64,000 nt of DNA from Streptomyces sp. AP-93 (GCF_022808175.1 NZ_JALGBX010000018.1:147607-211606), one strand, 5' to 3'. Shown: positions 54,358 through 63,822, numbered from the stretch's first letter. Translations and numbers: made by a program. Notes: generated by a model not told the origin, from the letters alone.

Positions 54358-55103
54358 AGTGCCGCGTCGATCGCGGCGGCCACCTCGGTGATCTTTGGTT
54401 CGAGGTAGAAGTGGCCGCCGGCGAAGACGTGGAGGTCGGTGCCCTTGGTGGTGTGCGCCCCCCAAGCGGCGGCGTCCGCGACCGGCGTGACCGGGTCGCG
54501 GTCGCCGACGAGAACCGACACGGGGCAGGTGATCCGCGCCCCGGGGGCAGCCCGGTAGGTCTCGATCGCTCGGTAGTCAGCACGTACGACGGGCAGCACC
54601 ATCTGCCGGATCTCCGAATCGTCGAGGACGCCCTCCTCGGTGCCGCCCAGCCGGATCATCTCGTGGATCAGGCCGGCATCGTCGCGTAGGTGGACCGTCT
54701 CGTCGCGTACGACGGAGGGTGCGCGGCGCGCGGAGGCGAACAGCCGGACCGGACCGGCCGGGGTCAACTGCTCGAACCTGCGGGCCACCTCGAAGGCGAC
54801 GACGGCGCCCAGGCTGTGGCCGAAGAAGGCGAACGGTGGTTCCAGTTCGCGGCGCAGGGCGGCGAAGGCGGCGTCCGCGAGCTCCTGGACACTGTCGACG
54901 AGTCGCTCCCGGCGCCGGTCCTGACGCCCTGGGTACTGGACCGCGAGGCCTTCGACGCGCGGCGTCAGAGCTTGGGTGAGGGGGCGGAACCAGCCCGCGG
55001 AGCCGCCCGCGTGCGGAAAGCAGACGAGCCGCACGGTGCTCTGCTGCGCAGCAGGGGCGAAGCGGCGGAGCCAGGAGTCGTCGAGGGGAGTGCGCTGGGA
55101 CAT
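54354..55103 (-). CDS. type II thioesterase
   Basis: This 249-residue alpha/beta hydrolase is a type II thioesterase: VCFPHAGGSAGWFRPL at the N-terminus, the nucleophile Ser97 in FGHSLGAVVAFE, Asp201 or Asp203 in GDRDPVTP and His231 in GGHFYL. It removes misloaded acyl groups from carrier proteins of polyketide or peptide synthases. First gene of a three-gene operon with the phosphoesterase and the transferase. Confidence 0.93.
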   Translation of the reverse strand: MSQRTPLDDSWLRRFAPAAQQSTVRLVCFPHAGGSAGWFRPLTQALTPRVEGLAVQYPGRQDRRRERLVDSVQELADAAFAALRRELEPPFAFFGHSLGAVVAFEVARRFEQLTPAGPVRLFASARRAPSVVRDETVHLRDDAGLIHEMIRLGGTEEGVLDDSEIRQMVLPVVRADYRAIETYRAAPGARITCPVSVLVGDRDPVTPVADAAAWGAHTTKGTDLHVFAGGHFYLEPKITEVAAAIDAAL

Positions 55104-55157
55104 GAGTTCACCAAGTCGGATGGGTGGTGCGGGAGTCCGGGGTTGGGTAACGGAACG

Positions 55158-55197
55158 GGTTCATGACCGGTGCCGGGGGTAACACCGGTCATGAACC
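55158..55197 (-). terminator. 15-bp hairpin after the efflux gene
   Basis: Arms 55158-55172 and 55183-55197 pair perfectly around a 10-base loop. It lies just beyond the stop codon of the leftward MFS gene at 55219 and upstream of the thioesterase. Confidence 0.8.
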
Positions 55198-55218
55198 GTA
55201 TGAGGGGGCGGAGTCGGG

Positions 55219-56697
55219 TCAGCCGTTGATGCGGACCTCGTCGACCCGCCCGTCGGCGCCCTCGGCGACCGGCGCGGGCGCCGGGGAGGCGCCCGGGGAC
55301 TTCAGGGTGAAGGCCAGCAGACCGCCGATGACCGAGGCGGCGCCGCCGATCCACATCGCGGTGCGCAGGCCGTCCGCGACATCCGCCACGGCCGGGGCGG
55401 CACCGGCGTCGCCGGCCAGACCCGCGGTGGCCACGGCGACGAGCAGCGCGAGGCCGGCGGCGCCACCGATCTGCTGCGAGGTGCTGGCGAGGGCCGAGGC
55501 GATACCGGCCTCCTGCGGGGCGACACCCGAGGCGGCGCAGGCGAACATCGCCGGGAAGGTGACACCGCCGCCGATGCCCCAGACGATCAGGCCGGGAACC
55601 AGGGCCCAGAAGGAGGCGTTGGTCGACATCGCGACGGCCAGCACGATCATGCCGACACCGTTGACGGCCATGCCGAAGAACAGGGTGCCCTTCGGGCCCC
55701 ACTTGCCGAGCAGCGCCCCGGCCAGCTTCAGCGAGGCGGCCATGGAAATGATCGTCAGCGGGATGAAGGCGAGACCGGCCTGGAGGGCGTCGTACCCGAG
55801 CACGCCCTGAACGTAGTTGGTGAAGATGTAGTAAGCGCCGCCGAGGGCGCTCTGGAACACCAGGATGATCAGGATCGCGGTGACCAGACTGCGGTTGCCG
55901 AACAACCGCATGGGGACGAGCGGGTTCTTGGTCTTGTTCTCGACGAGGGTGAAGATCGCCAGGATCACGACACCAGCGACGATCGAGCCGGCGCCGCGCA
56001 GGGAGCCCCAGCCGGCCTCCGGACCGCTCACGAGGCCGAGGACGAGCAGCGAGGAGCCGACGGTGGCGAGGATGGCGCCGAAGGCGTCGAAGCCGCCCTG
56101 GTCACCGGCGGGACGCTCGTCGGCGGCGAGGATGCCGGGGGAGAGAACCGCGGCGAGCAGCGCCAGCGGGACGAGGATGAACAGGACCCACTCCCAGCCC
56201 CAGGCGTCGGTGAGCACACCGCCCAGCAGCGCGCCGGCCGCCAGGCCGCCGCTGCCACAGGCGCCCCAGAGCGCGAGGGCCTTGTTCCGCGGGGCACCCT
56301 CGGCGAAGCGGGTGTGGATGAGGGTGAGGGTGGCGGGCGTGAGTAGCGCAGCACCGAAGCCCTGGATGGCGCGGGCCGTGATCAGCAGGGCCGGGCTCTC
56401 GGCGAAGCCTCCGAGGAGGCAGGAGAGGCCGAAGATCGTGAGGCCGAGGATGAACAGGCGGCGGGCGCCGAGGCGGTCGACCGCTCGGCCGCCGAAGAGC
56501 AGGAACCCGCCGAAGGCCACGGCGTACGCGCTGACCACCCACTGCAGGGACTGGGTGGTGAAGCCGAGCGCGCTGCCCATCTCAGGAAGCGCGACGAACA
56601 CGATGTTGTAGTCGACGGCAACGATGAACTGGGCGAACGCCAGGAGAGCGAGCATCAGCCCGGTCCGCCGCTGGGTTCCGGAGGCGGTATCAACCAC
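55219..56697 (-). CDS. MFS drug efflux transporter (DHA2-type)
   Basis: This 492-residue transporter has about 14 hydrophobic segments. DHA2-type blocks are FAQFIVAVDYNIVFVALPE, YAVAFGGFLLFGGRAVDRLG and ARAIQGFGAALLTPATLTLI. The start is GTG at 56697. It is divergent from the TetR gene at 56821, the usual layout for a drug-responsive exporter. Likely role is export of, and self-resistance to, the product of the cluster. Confidence 0.92.
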   Translation of the reverse strand: MVDTASGTQRRTGLMLALLAFAQFIVAVDYNIVFVALPEMGSALGFTTQSLQWVVSAYAVAFGGFLLFGGRAVDRLGARRLFILGLTIFGLSCLLGGFAESPALLITARAIQGFGAALLTPATLTLIHTRFAEGAPRNKALALWGACGSGGLAAGALLGGVLTDAWGWEWVLFILVPLALLAAVLSPGILAADERPAGDQGGFDAFGAILATVGSSLLVLGLVSGPEAGWGSLRGAGSIVAGVVILAIFTLVENKTKNPLVPMRLFGNRSLVTAILIILVFQSALGGAYYIFTNYVQGVLGYDALQAGLAFIPLTIISMAASLKLAGALLGKWGPKGTLFFGMAVNGVGMIVLAVAMSTNASFWALVPGLIVWGIGGGVTFPAMFACAASGVAPQEAGIASALASTSQQIGGAAGLALLVAVATAGLAGDAGAAPAVADVADGLRTAMWIGGAASVIGGLLAFTLKSPGASPAPAPVAEGADGRVDEVRING

Positions 56698-56820
56698 GAC
56701 TTGGCTTCCTTCTTGCGTAGTAAGCGGAGAGAGGAGAGAGGAGGTGAACGGTGAAGGTTTACTGCACGGTGTTCAGTCTTGGCACGGAGTACTGTGCCTG
56801 AACCCTGTTACGCTGTCAAC
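56698..56820. promoter_or_regulatory. divergent MFS/TetR promoter region
   Basis: Inverted repeat GGCAC (56781-56785) and GTGCC (56794-56798), flanked by TTCAG and CTGAA, is a candidate TetR operator centred on AGTACT. TACGCT at 56809-56814 lies just upstream of the TetR ATG, which has no ribosome site, so the tetR transcript may be leaderless. Confidence 0.5.
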
Positions 56821-57546
56821 ATGGGAGATGCGACGCACAGCCGACGGGCCCGACTGAGGGCAGAGGCCACGTCCGAGATCAAGACGATTGCGTTGAAGCA
56901 CATGGCGGCCGGTGGCCCGGCCTCCATCTCACTGCGGGCCATCGCCCGTGAGATGGGCATGACGGCAGGCGCCATCTACAGCTACTTCGGAAGCCGCGAC
57001 GACCTGATCACCGCGCTGACCGCCGACGTGTACGACTCGCTGGCCAATGTGCTGGAGGCATCACACAGGACGGCGCCCGAGGGCGGCGCCCGGGAGAAGG
57101 TGCTCGCCCACGCGCACGCCTACCGGAAGTGGGCCATCGCCCACCCCGACGAGTTCCGGCTGATCTACGGCGACCCCGTACCCGGGTACGAGGCGCCGGA
57201 GGAGGGTGCCGCGCAGGAAGCCGAACACCGGCTGTGCGCCGCTCTGCTGGGGCTGGTCGCTGCCGCCTGGCCACAGGCTGCGGCGTCACGGAAGGGCTGC
57301 GACTACGCATGGTCCGACTTCCAGCCGGGCTTGGTCGCGATGGCGCGGGAGTCCTTCCCCGAGCTGCCGCCGGCCGCTGTGGCGCTGTGCCTGCGGGTAT
57401 GGAGCCGGATGCACGGACTCCTCGCGTTGGAGGTCTACGGCCACCTGCGTCACCAGGTCCTCGACCCGGAGAAGCTCTACGAGGCCGACATGCTCGACCT
57501 GATCCAGTCGCTCGGGCTCGTGGCCCCCGAACCGGCCGTCGACTGA
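56821..57546 (+). CDS. TetR family regulator of the efflux gene
   Basis: This 241-residue TetR protein has the helix-turn-helix SLRAIAREMGMTAGAIYSYF (about residues 38-58) and a ligand domain with the TetR_C pattern AYRKWAIAHPDEFRLIYGDPVPGY. ATG at 56821. It probably represses the divergent MFS gene and itself, and is released by the pathway product. A perfect terminator follows at 57566. Confidence 0.9.
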   Translation: MGDATHSRRARLRAEATSEIKTIALKHMAAGGPASISLRAIAREMGMTAGAIYSYFGSRDDLITALTADVYDSLANVLEASHRTAPEGGAREKVLAHAHAYRKWAIAHPDEFRLIYGDPVPGYEAPEEGAAQEAEHRLCAALLGLVAAAWPQAAASRKGCDYAWSDFQPGLVAMARESFPELPPAAVALCLRVWSRMHGLLALEVYGHLRHQVLDPEKLYEADMLDLIQSLGLVAPEPAVD

Positions 57547-57565
57547 CGGATGACCAGCCTGCTTT

Positions 57566-57598
57566 GGCCTGCCGGTGCCCGCGCGGCACCGGCAGGCC
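57566..57598. terminator. 14-bp hairpin between convergent genes
   Basis: Arms 57566-57579 and 57585-57598 pair perfectly around a 5-base loop. It lies between the TetR stop and the stop of the leftward SnoaL-like gene and can end both transcripts. Confidence 0.8.
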
Positions 57599-57610
57599 TT
57601 GAGCCGTGGC

Positions 57611-57964
57611 TCAGGCGAAGAAGCCGTACACCTGGCGGAGCCGACCGCCGTCGACGAACACGGTGTCGTACCCCGTGGCGACGGGTGCACCCGCACCGGC
57701 GGGGCCCAGCTCCCAGGTGAAGAGGGCGACGCCGTGGTGCGCGCTGATCAGCTGCCCGATCGTGAAGACCAGGTCGCCGAACTTCTTTCGCTCAGTGTTG
57801 ATGTAGGCCGTGATGGCCTCGGCGCCCCGGGCCGCTGTGTTTGGGTCGGTGTATTCGCCGTCCGCGGTGAAGACCTCCTCGGCCAGCACGCGACGGCGCA
57901 GGTCGTCCGGCTCGTTCCACAGAGTCAGGTAGCGCTCGGCGAGCGCAAGGACGTCCTGGCTCAC
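57611..57964 (-). CDS. SnoaL-like / NTF2-fold protein
   Basis: This 117-residue protein starts LALAERYLTLWNEPDDLRRR and has VFTADGEYTDPNTAARGAEAI and VALFTWELG, the pattern of NTF2/SnoaL-like small enzymes. The fold includes polyketide cyclases, isomerases and hydrolases; active residues cannot be assigned. Its GTG overlaps the P450 stop (GTGA). Last gene of the leftward tailoring operon. Confidence 0.85.
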   Translation of the reverse strand: MSQDVLALAERYLTLWNEPDDLRRRVLAEEVFTADGEYTDPNTAARGAEAITAYINTERKKFGDLVFTIGQLISAHHGVALFTWELGPAGAGAPVATGYDTVFVDGGRLRQVYGFFA

Positions 57965-59196
57965 TTGACCTCCCCCAGCGTCACCGGAAGCTCCGCGAGG
58001 CTGCGGATCGCGAGGGCTCCGTTCGTCCGCGGCGTCTCGGTCACCAGCTCCACGTCGTACGCGGTCAGCGCGTTGAGCCCGACCTGGGTGAGCAGCCGGG
58101 CGATCGGCGCGGCCACGCAGAAGTGGATGCCGTGTCCGAAGACCAGGTTGCGGCTGGGTACACGCGTCAGGTCCAGCGTGGCCGCGTTCGGGTAGAAACT
58201 CTCGTCCCGGTTGGCGGCGCCGAGCAGCAGGAACACCTCGTCACCCGGCTCGACCGGCACACCCGCGATGTCCGCGGACTCCAGGACCGTACGGTTGGCC
58301 AACTGCACCGCGGAGTCGTAACGCATGAGCTCCTCGACGGAGTTGGCGACCTTGTCCGGGTTGGCCCGGAACCAGTCCAGCTGCTCGCGGTGGCGCAGGA
58401 GCCCCAGCGTGCTCAGGCCCATCATCGCCTGCGGGGCGCTGAAGCCCGCCAGGAAGATGTTGGCGGCCGTGGTCAGCAGCTCGGTCTCGCTGAGCTTTTC
58501 GCCGTCCTGCTCGACCGCGACCAGCTCGCTCATCAGGTCGTCGACCGGCTTCTTGCGGCGCGTCTCGATCAGCTCGATCGAGATCTCCACGAAGCCCTCG
58601 CGGGCCTCCATGCGGGTCGCGAGCTCCGCCGGGCTCAGCGTGTACTCCGGGTCCAGGCCCCGGCCGGCGTCGTTCGCGAACCCGATGGAGCGCTCCAGGT
58701 ACTTCTCGGGGACGCCGACGAGGACGTTCAGCACGTACGCGCCCAGCGGGCGGAAGTACTGCGCCGCGAGGTCGACCTCGCCTGATCCGTGCTCGGCCCG
58801 CAGCTTGGCGAGCAGATCGGCGGCGAACTTCTCGGCCTGCGGTCGCACCCGCTCCACTGTCCGTGGCGTGAACACCTTGTTCACCAGGGACCGGATCCGG
58901 GTGTGGTCCGGCGGGTCCATGAACATGAAGGCGCGGGCAAGCCCCTCGTCGGTGGGGATCAGGGTGTCCTGCACACCGGCGCCGTCGCCCCGCCCGAAGC
59001 GCGGGTCGCGCATCAGGTCGGAGATCTCCTTGTAGCCCAGGACGGCCACACCGGCGGCCGTCCGTATGACCTGGCCCTGCTCCGACCGCAGCTTCTCGTA
59101 GACCTTGTACGGATCCGCGTGGAACGCGGGATCGAACGGGTCGTACGGAAGCACCTCGGGTGCCTCGGACGGCGGGAGGGCGTGGGTCTCTGTCAT
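57961..59196 (-). CDS. cytochrome P450 with unusual I-helix and haem loop
   Basis: This 411-residue P450 has a normal ExxR (VEELMRYDSA) and proximal Cys, but the haem loop is FGHGIHFCVAAPIARL, with Ala in place of the conserved Gly. The I-helix reads IFLAGFSAPQAMM, replacing the acid/Thr pair with Ala-Pro. Such a helix is seen in P450s with altered oxygen activation or a substrate-supplied hydroxyl. The ATG at 59196 is the one directly before METHAL-type sequence (MTETHALPP). It is coupled to the SnoaL-like gene. Confidence 0.9.
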   Translation of the reverse strand: MTETHALPPSEAPEVLPYDPFDPAFHADPYKVYEKLRSEQGQVIRTAAGVAVLGYKEISDLMRDPRFGRGDGAGVQDTLIPTDEGLARAFMFMDPPDHTRIRSLVNKVFTPRTVERVRPQAEKFAADLLAKLRAEHGSGEVDLAAQYFRPLGAYVLNVLVGVPEKYLERSIGFANDAGRGLDPEYTLSPAELATRMEAREGFVEISIELIETRRKKPVDDLMSELVAVEQDGEKLSETELLTTAANIFLAGFSAPQAMMGLSTLGLLRHREQLDWFRANPDKVANSVEELMRYDSAVQLANRTVLESADIAGVPVEPGDEVFLLLGAANRDESFYPNAATLDLTRVPSRNLVFGHGIHFCVAAPIARLLTQVGLNALTAYDVELVTETPRTNGALAIRSLAELPVTLGEVK

Positions 59197-59265
59197 GTGA
59201 TGAGTCCTGTCTCGAAAATTGACTGCGGAAATCACCGTGAAAACGGGCCTCCGGCACCCGGATGG

Positions 59266-60525
59266 TCAGCCGGCGGCGCGGACAAGCCCGACTGGCATGT
59301 CCAGAATCACGGTGTGCTTGTTGTTCGGCGCGTACACGACCGGTGCGGCCGTGCGGATCTCCTCGACCCGGTCCAGCAGCGCTTCCAGGACCAGCCTGAT
59401 CTCCAGTCGGCCGACTTCGTCGCCCATGCAGAAGTGGGTGCCGGTGCCGAACGAAAGGTGGGGGTTCGAGTTCCGGCGGATGTCGAACACGTCGGCCTCG
59501 GGGAAGACGTCCTCGTCGCGGTTTGCGGCAGGCCACCAGAAGGTGACCTTGTCACCCGCCTTGATCAGCGACCCACGCAGTTCGATGTCACGGGTCGCGG
59601 TCCGCCGGTTGTATGGGTTCGGCGGATTCCAGCGCAGCGCCTCCTCCAGCGCCGTCGGGAGCAGCGAACGGTCGTCGCGCAGGGCCTTCCACTGTTCCGG
59701 GTGGTCGGCGAACGCCTGGACCGCGGCGGCTATCACATTGCGAGGCTGCTCGAACCCGGTGATCAGCAGCAGAGTCAGGTTGGCCTCGCGCTCGTACGGC
59801 GACAGCGCACCCTCACCACCGCTGGTGTCGACGTCCCCGTTCGCGAGGATCGCGCCGAGGTCGTCGCCTGGCAGTCCCTTCTTGGAGTCCAACAGCTCCT
59901 TGAAATAGGCCTGCATGGCGTGGAACGTCGTAGTGGAGAATTCGTCGACCCTTCCGGTACGGCGGTTCACGAAGCCCAGAACCCCCCGGCCCCACTGGGT
60001 GAGCTGGTCCCAGTCCTCGCGCGGAACGCCCAGCATCAGCGCGATGGCCCGGAGGGCGAACGGCTCCGAGACCTCGCTCATGAAGTCGGTCTCACCACCG
60101 TGCGCGAGGGCCGCGTCGACGAGCTCTGCCGCGATGCCGCGCAGCTCGCCCTCCAGCCGCGCCGCCACGCGACCGGTCACCGCGGGCGTCAGGAGCCGTT
60201 TGATCAGCTCGTGGCGCGGGTTGTCCATCATGGCGAACAGCACTCCGGCGTGGACGCCGAAGGGAAGGTCTTCCAGATGGGAACCGCCGCCGGCCCGGTT
60301 GCCGCCGCCCTGGGCCGAATAGGCCGTGTCAGCGCCGGCCGCCACGATGTCGGCGTGCCGAGTGAGCACCCAGAAGCCCTCGCCGTCCGCGGTGGTGCCC
60401 GGCGGATGGAAGAACACCGGGGCCTCCCGGCGCAGCCGCGCGAACACGTCGTACGGCACGCCCGCCGCGTACAGCGACTGGTCAGTCAGGTCGAAACCAC
60501 CCAGAACGTCAGGCAGTTCGCTCAT
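59266..60525 (-). CDS. cytochrome P450 with Glu-Gln-Pro I-helix
   Basis: This 419-residue P450 has ExxR (LEEALRWNPP) and the haem loop FGTGTHFCMGDEVGRLE. The I-helix LLLITGFEQPRNVI has Gln-Pro where Thr is usual. The N-terminus FWVLTRHADIVAAG and MMDNPRHELIKRLLTP are of the kind seen in CYP124/125-like enzymes. It lies 16 bases after the acyl-CoA dehydrogenase gene and 69 before the other P450. With the ferredoxin and reductase nearby, electrons are available in the cluster. Confidence 0.9.
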   Translation of the reverse strand: MSELPDVLGGFDLTDQSLYAAGVPYDVFARLRREAPVFFHPPGTTADGEGFWVLTRHADIVAAGADTAYSAQGGGNRAGGGSHLEDLPFGVHAGVLFAMMDNPRHELIKRLLTPAVTGRVAARLEGELRGIAAELVDAALAHGGETDFMSEVSEPFALRAIALMLGVPREDWDQLTQWGRGVLGFVNRRTGRVDEFSTTTFHAMQAYFKELLDSKKGLPGDDLGAILANGDVDTSGGEGALSPYEREANLTLLLITGFEQPRNVIAAAVQAFADHPEQWKALRDDRSLLPTALEEALRWNPPNPYNRRTATRDIELRGSLIKAGDKVTFWWPAANRDEDVFPEADVFDIRRNSNPHLSFGTGTHFCMGDEVGRLEIRLVLEALLDRVEEIRTAAPVVYAPNNKHTVILDMPVGLVRAAG

Positions 60526-60541
60526 TGATTCCTCGCATTCC

Positions 60542-62257
60542 TCAATGGCTGTTCAGGTCGACGGAAGCCGTCCCGGCCAGCCAGCTGTCGCTGACCTTCG
60601 TGTAGTCCGGCTCGGAGAAGGCGTGCAGCTCACGCCAGTGGGTGGCGATCCGGTGCCAGGCTTGCGTGCTGTGCACGTCGGCGATGTCCTGGCTCACCCC
60701 GGCATCGGTGCCCGCCGTATCCGCAGCCCGGGAGAGCACGGCGCAGACGGTGAACAGCTCGGTTGCGATCCGGCCGATCGCCAGCACCGTGTGCTGCCGG
60801 CTGAAAAGCTCCTCGGGATCGGGGCAGGCCTGTGTCAACGAGGCACACAGACGGCCCAGTTCGACCAGAGTCCGGCCGAGGTGCTTCAGATGCTCCTGGT
60901 TGGACCGCGACAACCGAGGATCGGCCTCGGGCGTCAGCTCGCCGTCCGGTGTGCAGTCTTTGGCCTGGCCGGCGTAATGACGCTTCAGCAGCAGCTGTCC
61001 GGCCTGCTCATCGAGCCGGAAGTCGATGTTCCCGGCCACCCGTAGCCCGCGCGCGTCGCGGAACGCCCGCTCCAGGGGAATCACCGGACCGCCGCGCCGC
61101 GCCTTGCTGTCCACCGTCTCGAAACCCTCGGCGGCCAGCAGCGACATCGTGCGGTCGACGACGCGCCAGGCGGTCGTCGTCAGGACGTTCTTGGCCACGA
61201 ACCGCTCGAACAGCCGGTCCTGAGGGCCCCGTCCGGTCAGGCTCCACCGTGCCACGCTGTCCATCGCGTACACGTCGGCGACGGTGGTGGCGACGATCCG
61301 CTGCACAGAGTCGTACGAGGCGAGCTCGCGGCCGTCGATCGCACGCCGTGCCAGGAACTCACGTGACCAGATGAGGCAGTTGCGGGCGATGGCCAGCGCC
61401 GGGGCCCCGGTGAAGTACACCCGGCCGGTCAGCGCCAGCAGCCCTACCAGCGGGGGCAGCTGGTCGCCGGTGCTGTCCAGGAGCGCATGCTCCCGGGGCA
61501 CCCGTACGTCGTCGAAGACAAGCTCGCCATTCGGCAGTCCGCGGCTGCCCAGGTAATCCAGAGTGGCGGAGACCTGGAAGCCGGGAGCGTCCCGGGTGTC
61601 GACGAAGAAGGCTCCCACGCGCCGCCGACCGGCCTCGGTCAGAGTGGCCGAGACGCCGAGCAGGTCGGCGACCGTCCCGTGGCCGGTGAAGAGTTTGCGG
61701 CCGCGCAGCAGATACGCGGAGCCGTCCTCGGTGAGGGTGGCAGTCATCGAAGGGAAGGCGTTGTTCTGGCCGGACTCGTCGGTGTCGCCGAACCCGGAGA
61801 TCATTCCCTCGGCGATCCGGCGCCGGACGAAGTCCCGCAGCTCTCCCTCGGGCATCGCCGGGATCATCGCCCCGGCTCCGACCCCGGCCTGGATGCCGAG
61901 GATCTGACCGGCGGGCACCGACCAGGCGGCCGCGCACTCGATGACCCGAAAGGCGTTGTACTCCGAGAGCCCGAGACCGCCGAGTTCCGGCTCCGCCCGA
62001 AGCCGGAGAAGGCCGCGCTCTTGCAGGGCGGCGATGAAGCCGTCGGGGAGCCGGCCGGTACGGTCGACTTCCTCTGGGTCGAGCGTCGACGCCAGGAACT
62101 CGCCGACCTCCTGGACGATCCGGTCGCCGACGCTCCGGTTCTCCGGGTCCTGCTTGGGGAATTCGCCGAGGGTGGACCACAGCAGCCGTCCCGCGTCGAA
62201 ACTCTCCAGGAATTCGGACGTGGAACTCCGGCTGTCACCGGGGTTTCCAGAGTTCAT
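60542..62257 (-). CDS. acyl-CoA dehydrogenase-like flavoprotein
   Basis: This 571-residue protein has the acyl-CoA dehydrogenase order: a helical start (LPDGFIAALQERGLLRLRAE, ELGGLGLSEYNAFRV), a beta domain with SGFGDTDESGQNNAFPS, LRGRKLFTGHGTVADLL and FFVDTRDAPGF, then helices with AAEGFETVDSKARRGG. It is longer than the usual 380 residues by a C-terminal helical region. Substrate may be an acyl-CoA or carrier-bound acyl chain. ATG at 62257 with GAAGGA about ten bases upstream. First gene of the operon ending at SnoaL. Confidence 0.88.
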   Translation of the reverse strand: MNSGNPGDSRSSTSEFLESFDAGRLLWSTLGEFPKQDPENRSVGDRIVQEVGEFLASTLDPEEVDRTGRLPDGFIAALQERGLLRLRAEPELGGLGLSEYNAFRVIECAAAWSVPAGQILGIQAGVGAGAMIPAMPEGELRDFVRRRIAEGMISGFGDTDESGQNNAFPSMTATLTEDGSAYLLRGRKLFTGHGTVADLLGVSATLTEAGRRRVGAFFVDTRDAPGFQVSATLDYLGSRGLPNGELVFDDVRVPREHALLDSTGDQLPPLVGLLALTGRVYFTGAPALAIARNCLIWSREFLARRAIDGRELASYDSVQRIVATTVADVYAMDSVARWSLTGRGPQDRLFERFVAKNVLTTTAWRVVDRTMSLLAAEGFETVDSKARRGGPVIPLERAFRDARGLRVAGNIDFRLDEQAGQLLLKRHYAGQAKDCTPDGELTPEADPRLSRSNQEHLKHLGRTLVELGRLCASLTQACPDPEELFSRQHTVLAIGRIATELFTVCAVLSRAADTAGTDAGVSQDIADVHSTQAWHRIATHWRELHAFSEPDYTKVSDSWLAGTASVDLNSH

Positions 62258-62374
62258 GGTGGTAAGGATTCCTTCTGCCTCTTTACGTACGCGGCCCGTG
62301 ATCCCGGGTCGCTTATGCACGCTAGTGACACAAGGCCCCTATCGCATACCCCAGACAATGAATGGGGGGAACCC
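62258..62374 (-). promoter_or_regulatory. promoter region of the tailoring operon
   Basis: The 117-bp gap is AT-richer than its surroundings. The leftward strand has TAGGGGTTCCCCCC near 62366-62379 and further GGGG runs spaced by about 20 bases, a pattern that might be bound by LuxR-type activators. No clear promoter hexamers could be fixed. Confidence 0.35.
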
Positions 62375-63634
62375 CTACCAATTACCGTCGCTCGCGGCCC
62401 GCGCGGCGTCGAGCCCCTCGTCCCACGGAACCAGCCCGGCTACCGCGGCCCGCAGCGACCGCAGCGCGGGCGGGCGCAGGTCGATGCCCACGGCGCCGAG
62501 CACACGCTTCTCGTCCCCGTAGAGGGCGACAACCCTCGGCGGTTCATCGGCCGCCGCGCTGGGCTCGGCGCGGACTACCTCCATCCGCCGACTGCCCGAG
62601 GTCACCCCGTACGCCTGGATGCGCCAGCCGTACTGATCGGACCAGAAGTACGGCACGGGCTCGTACGCTTCGGGCGGCGTGCCCGAACCGATCAGCTTGG
62701 CCAGGATGTTGCGGGCCACCACCATGCCTTGCTCGGAGGCGTTCATGCGGTGTTCGATACGCAGGGCACGTTCGTAGCGAGGATGCCACCAACGGGCCAC
62801 GTCGCCCGCCGCGTACACGTAGGGCGCCGCCACGCAGAAGCTGTCGCAGCCGACTCCGTCGGCGAGGTCGAGCCCGCTGCCGGCCAGCCACCCCGTCGCT
62901 GGCACCGATCCCACGGCAACGACCACGACGTCGGCGGGGATCACCTCACCGCCGTCCAGCTGTACCCCCGTCACCCGGCCGTACGCCGTCAGCAGTCCGG
63001 CCACGGTCCGTCGGAGGCGTACGTGGATGCCGCGGCGCCTGTGTTCGTCGGCGATCATCCTGCCGACGGAGGCGCCCAGGACGGGGGCCAGCGGCTGTTC
63101 GTCCATCGTGGCGAGGGTGACGCGCAGACCCAGCGTGCGGGCGGCGGCGGCCACTTCGGTGCCCAGGACTCCGCCGCCCACGACGACCACGTCGCCGCCG
63201 GCCAGCAGGTCCTTGCGCAGGGCGGTCGCATCGTCGACGGTACGCAGCACATGGACGCCGGAGGTGCCGGCCGCACCCGGGATCCGGCGCGGACGGACAC
63301 CGGTCGCGATGACGACGGCGGCGCAGTCCAGCTCTTCGCCGGTTTCCAAGGTCAGTCGGCGGTCCGCGACGTCCAGGGCCGTGGCCCGTATGCCGAGCCG
63401 AAGGTCGAGGCCGGGCCGCTGCTCCAGGCGGCCCGCGTCGCGGATCGTCGTGGACTCGGGGGACTGGTCACCGATGAGCACCCGCTTCGAGAGAGGCGGC
63501 CGTTCGTACGGGAGCCGGGACTCGTCCCCGATCAGGGTCAGCGAGCCGTCGTAGCCGGAGCGATGCAGGGACTCGACGACGGCGATACCGGCCGCCGAGG
63601 CGCCGACGACGGCGATAGTGGGTGTGGAGCTCAT
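62375..63634 (-). CDS. NAD(P)H:ferredoxin reductase (FAD)
   Basis: This 419-residue flavoprotein has the FAD motif IAVVGASAAGIAVVESL, the LPYERPPLSK signature of rubredoxin/ferredoxin reductases, the second Rossmann VVVVGGGVLGTEVA and the FAD-binding YVYAAGDVARWWHP. The ATG at 63634 overlaps the ferredoxin stop (ATGA). It transfers electrons from NAD(P)H to the ferredoxin, which serves the P450s nearby. Confidence 0.93.
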   Translation of the reverse strand: MSSTPTIAVVGASAAGIAVVESLHRSGYDGSLTLIGDESRLPYERPPLSKRVLIGDQSPESTTIRDAGRLEQRPGLDLRLGIRATALDVADRRLTLETGEELDCAAVVIATGVRPRRIPGAAGTSGVHVLRTVDDATALRKDLLAGGDVVVVGGGVLGTEVAAAARTLGLRVTLATMDEQPLAPVLGASVGRMIADEHRRRGIHVRLRRTVAGLLTAYGRVTGVQLDGGEVIPADVVVVAVGSVPATGWLAGSGLDLADGVGCDSFCVAAPYVYAAGDVARWWHPRYERALRIEHRMNASEQGMVVARNILAKLIGSGTPPEAYEPVPYFWSDQYGWRIQAYGVTSGSRRMEVVRAEPSAAADEPPRVVALYGDEKRVLGAVGIDLRPPALRSLRAAVAGLVPWDEGLDAARAASDGNW

Positions 63635-63822
63635 CCCTCCACCTGGATGGCCATGCCGGGGCACACGGCCTCCGCCTCGCGGACCGCCCCCTCACGGTCA
63701 GCGGGCGGCTCGGAGAGCAGCACCACGACAGTGCCGTCGTCGGCCTGGTCGAAGACATCGGGGGCAATCAATACGCACTGGCCCGCAGCGCAACACATTG
63801 CTGGATTTATCGAGACACGCAT
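63631..63822 (-). CDS. 3Fe-4S type ferredoxin
   Basis: This 63-residue ferredoxin has MCCAAGQCVLIAPDVF and, near the end, EAVCPGMAI, giving the three-Cys pattern of P450-linked 3Fe-4S ferredoxins. ATG at 63822 follows AGGAG. It is coupled to the reductase and probably feeds the two P450 genes of the cluster. Confidence 0.93.
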   Translation of the reverse strand: MRVSINPAMCCAAGQCVLIAPDVFDQADDGTVVVLLSEPPADREGAVREAEAVCPGMAIQVEG

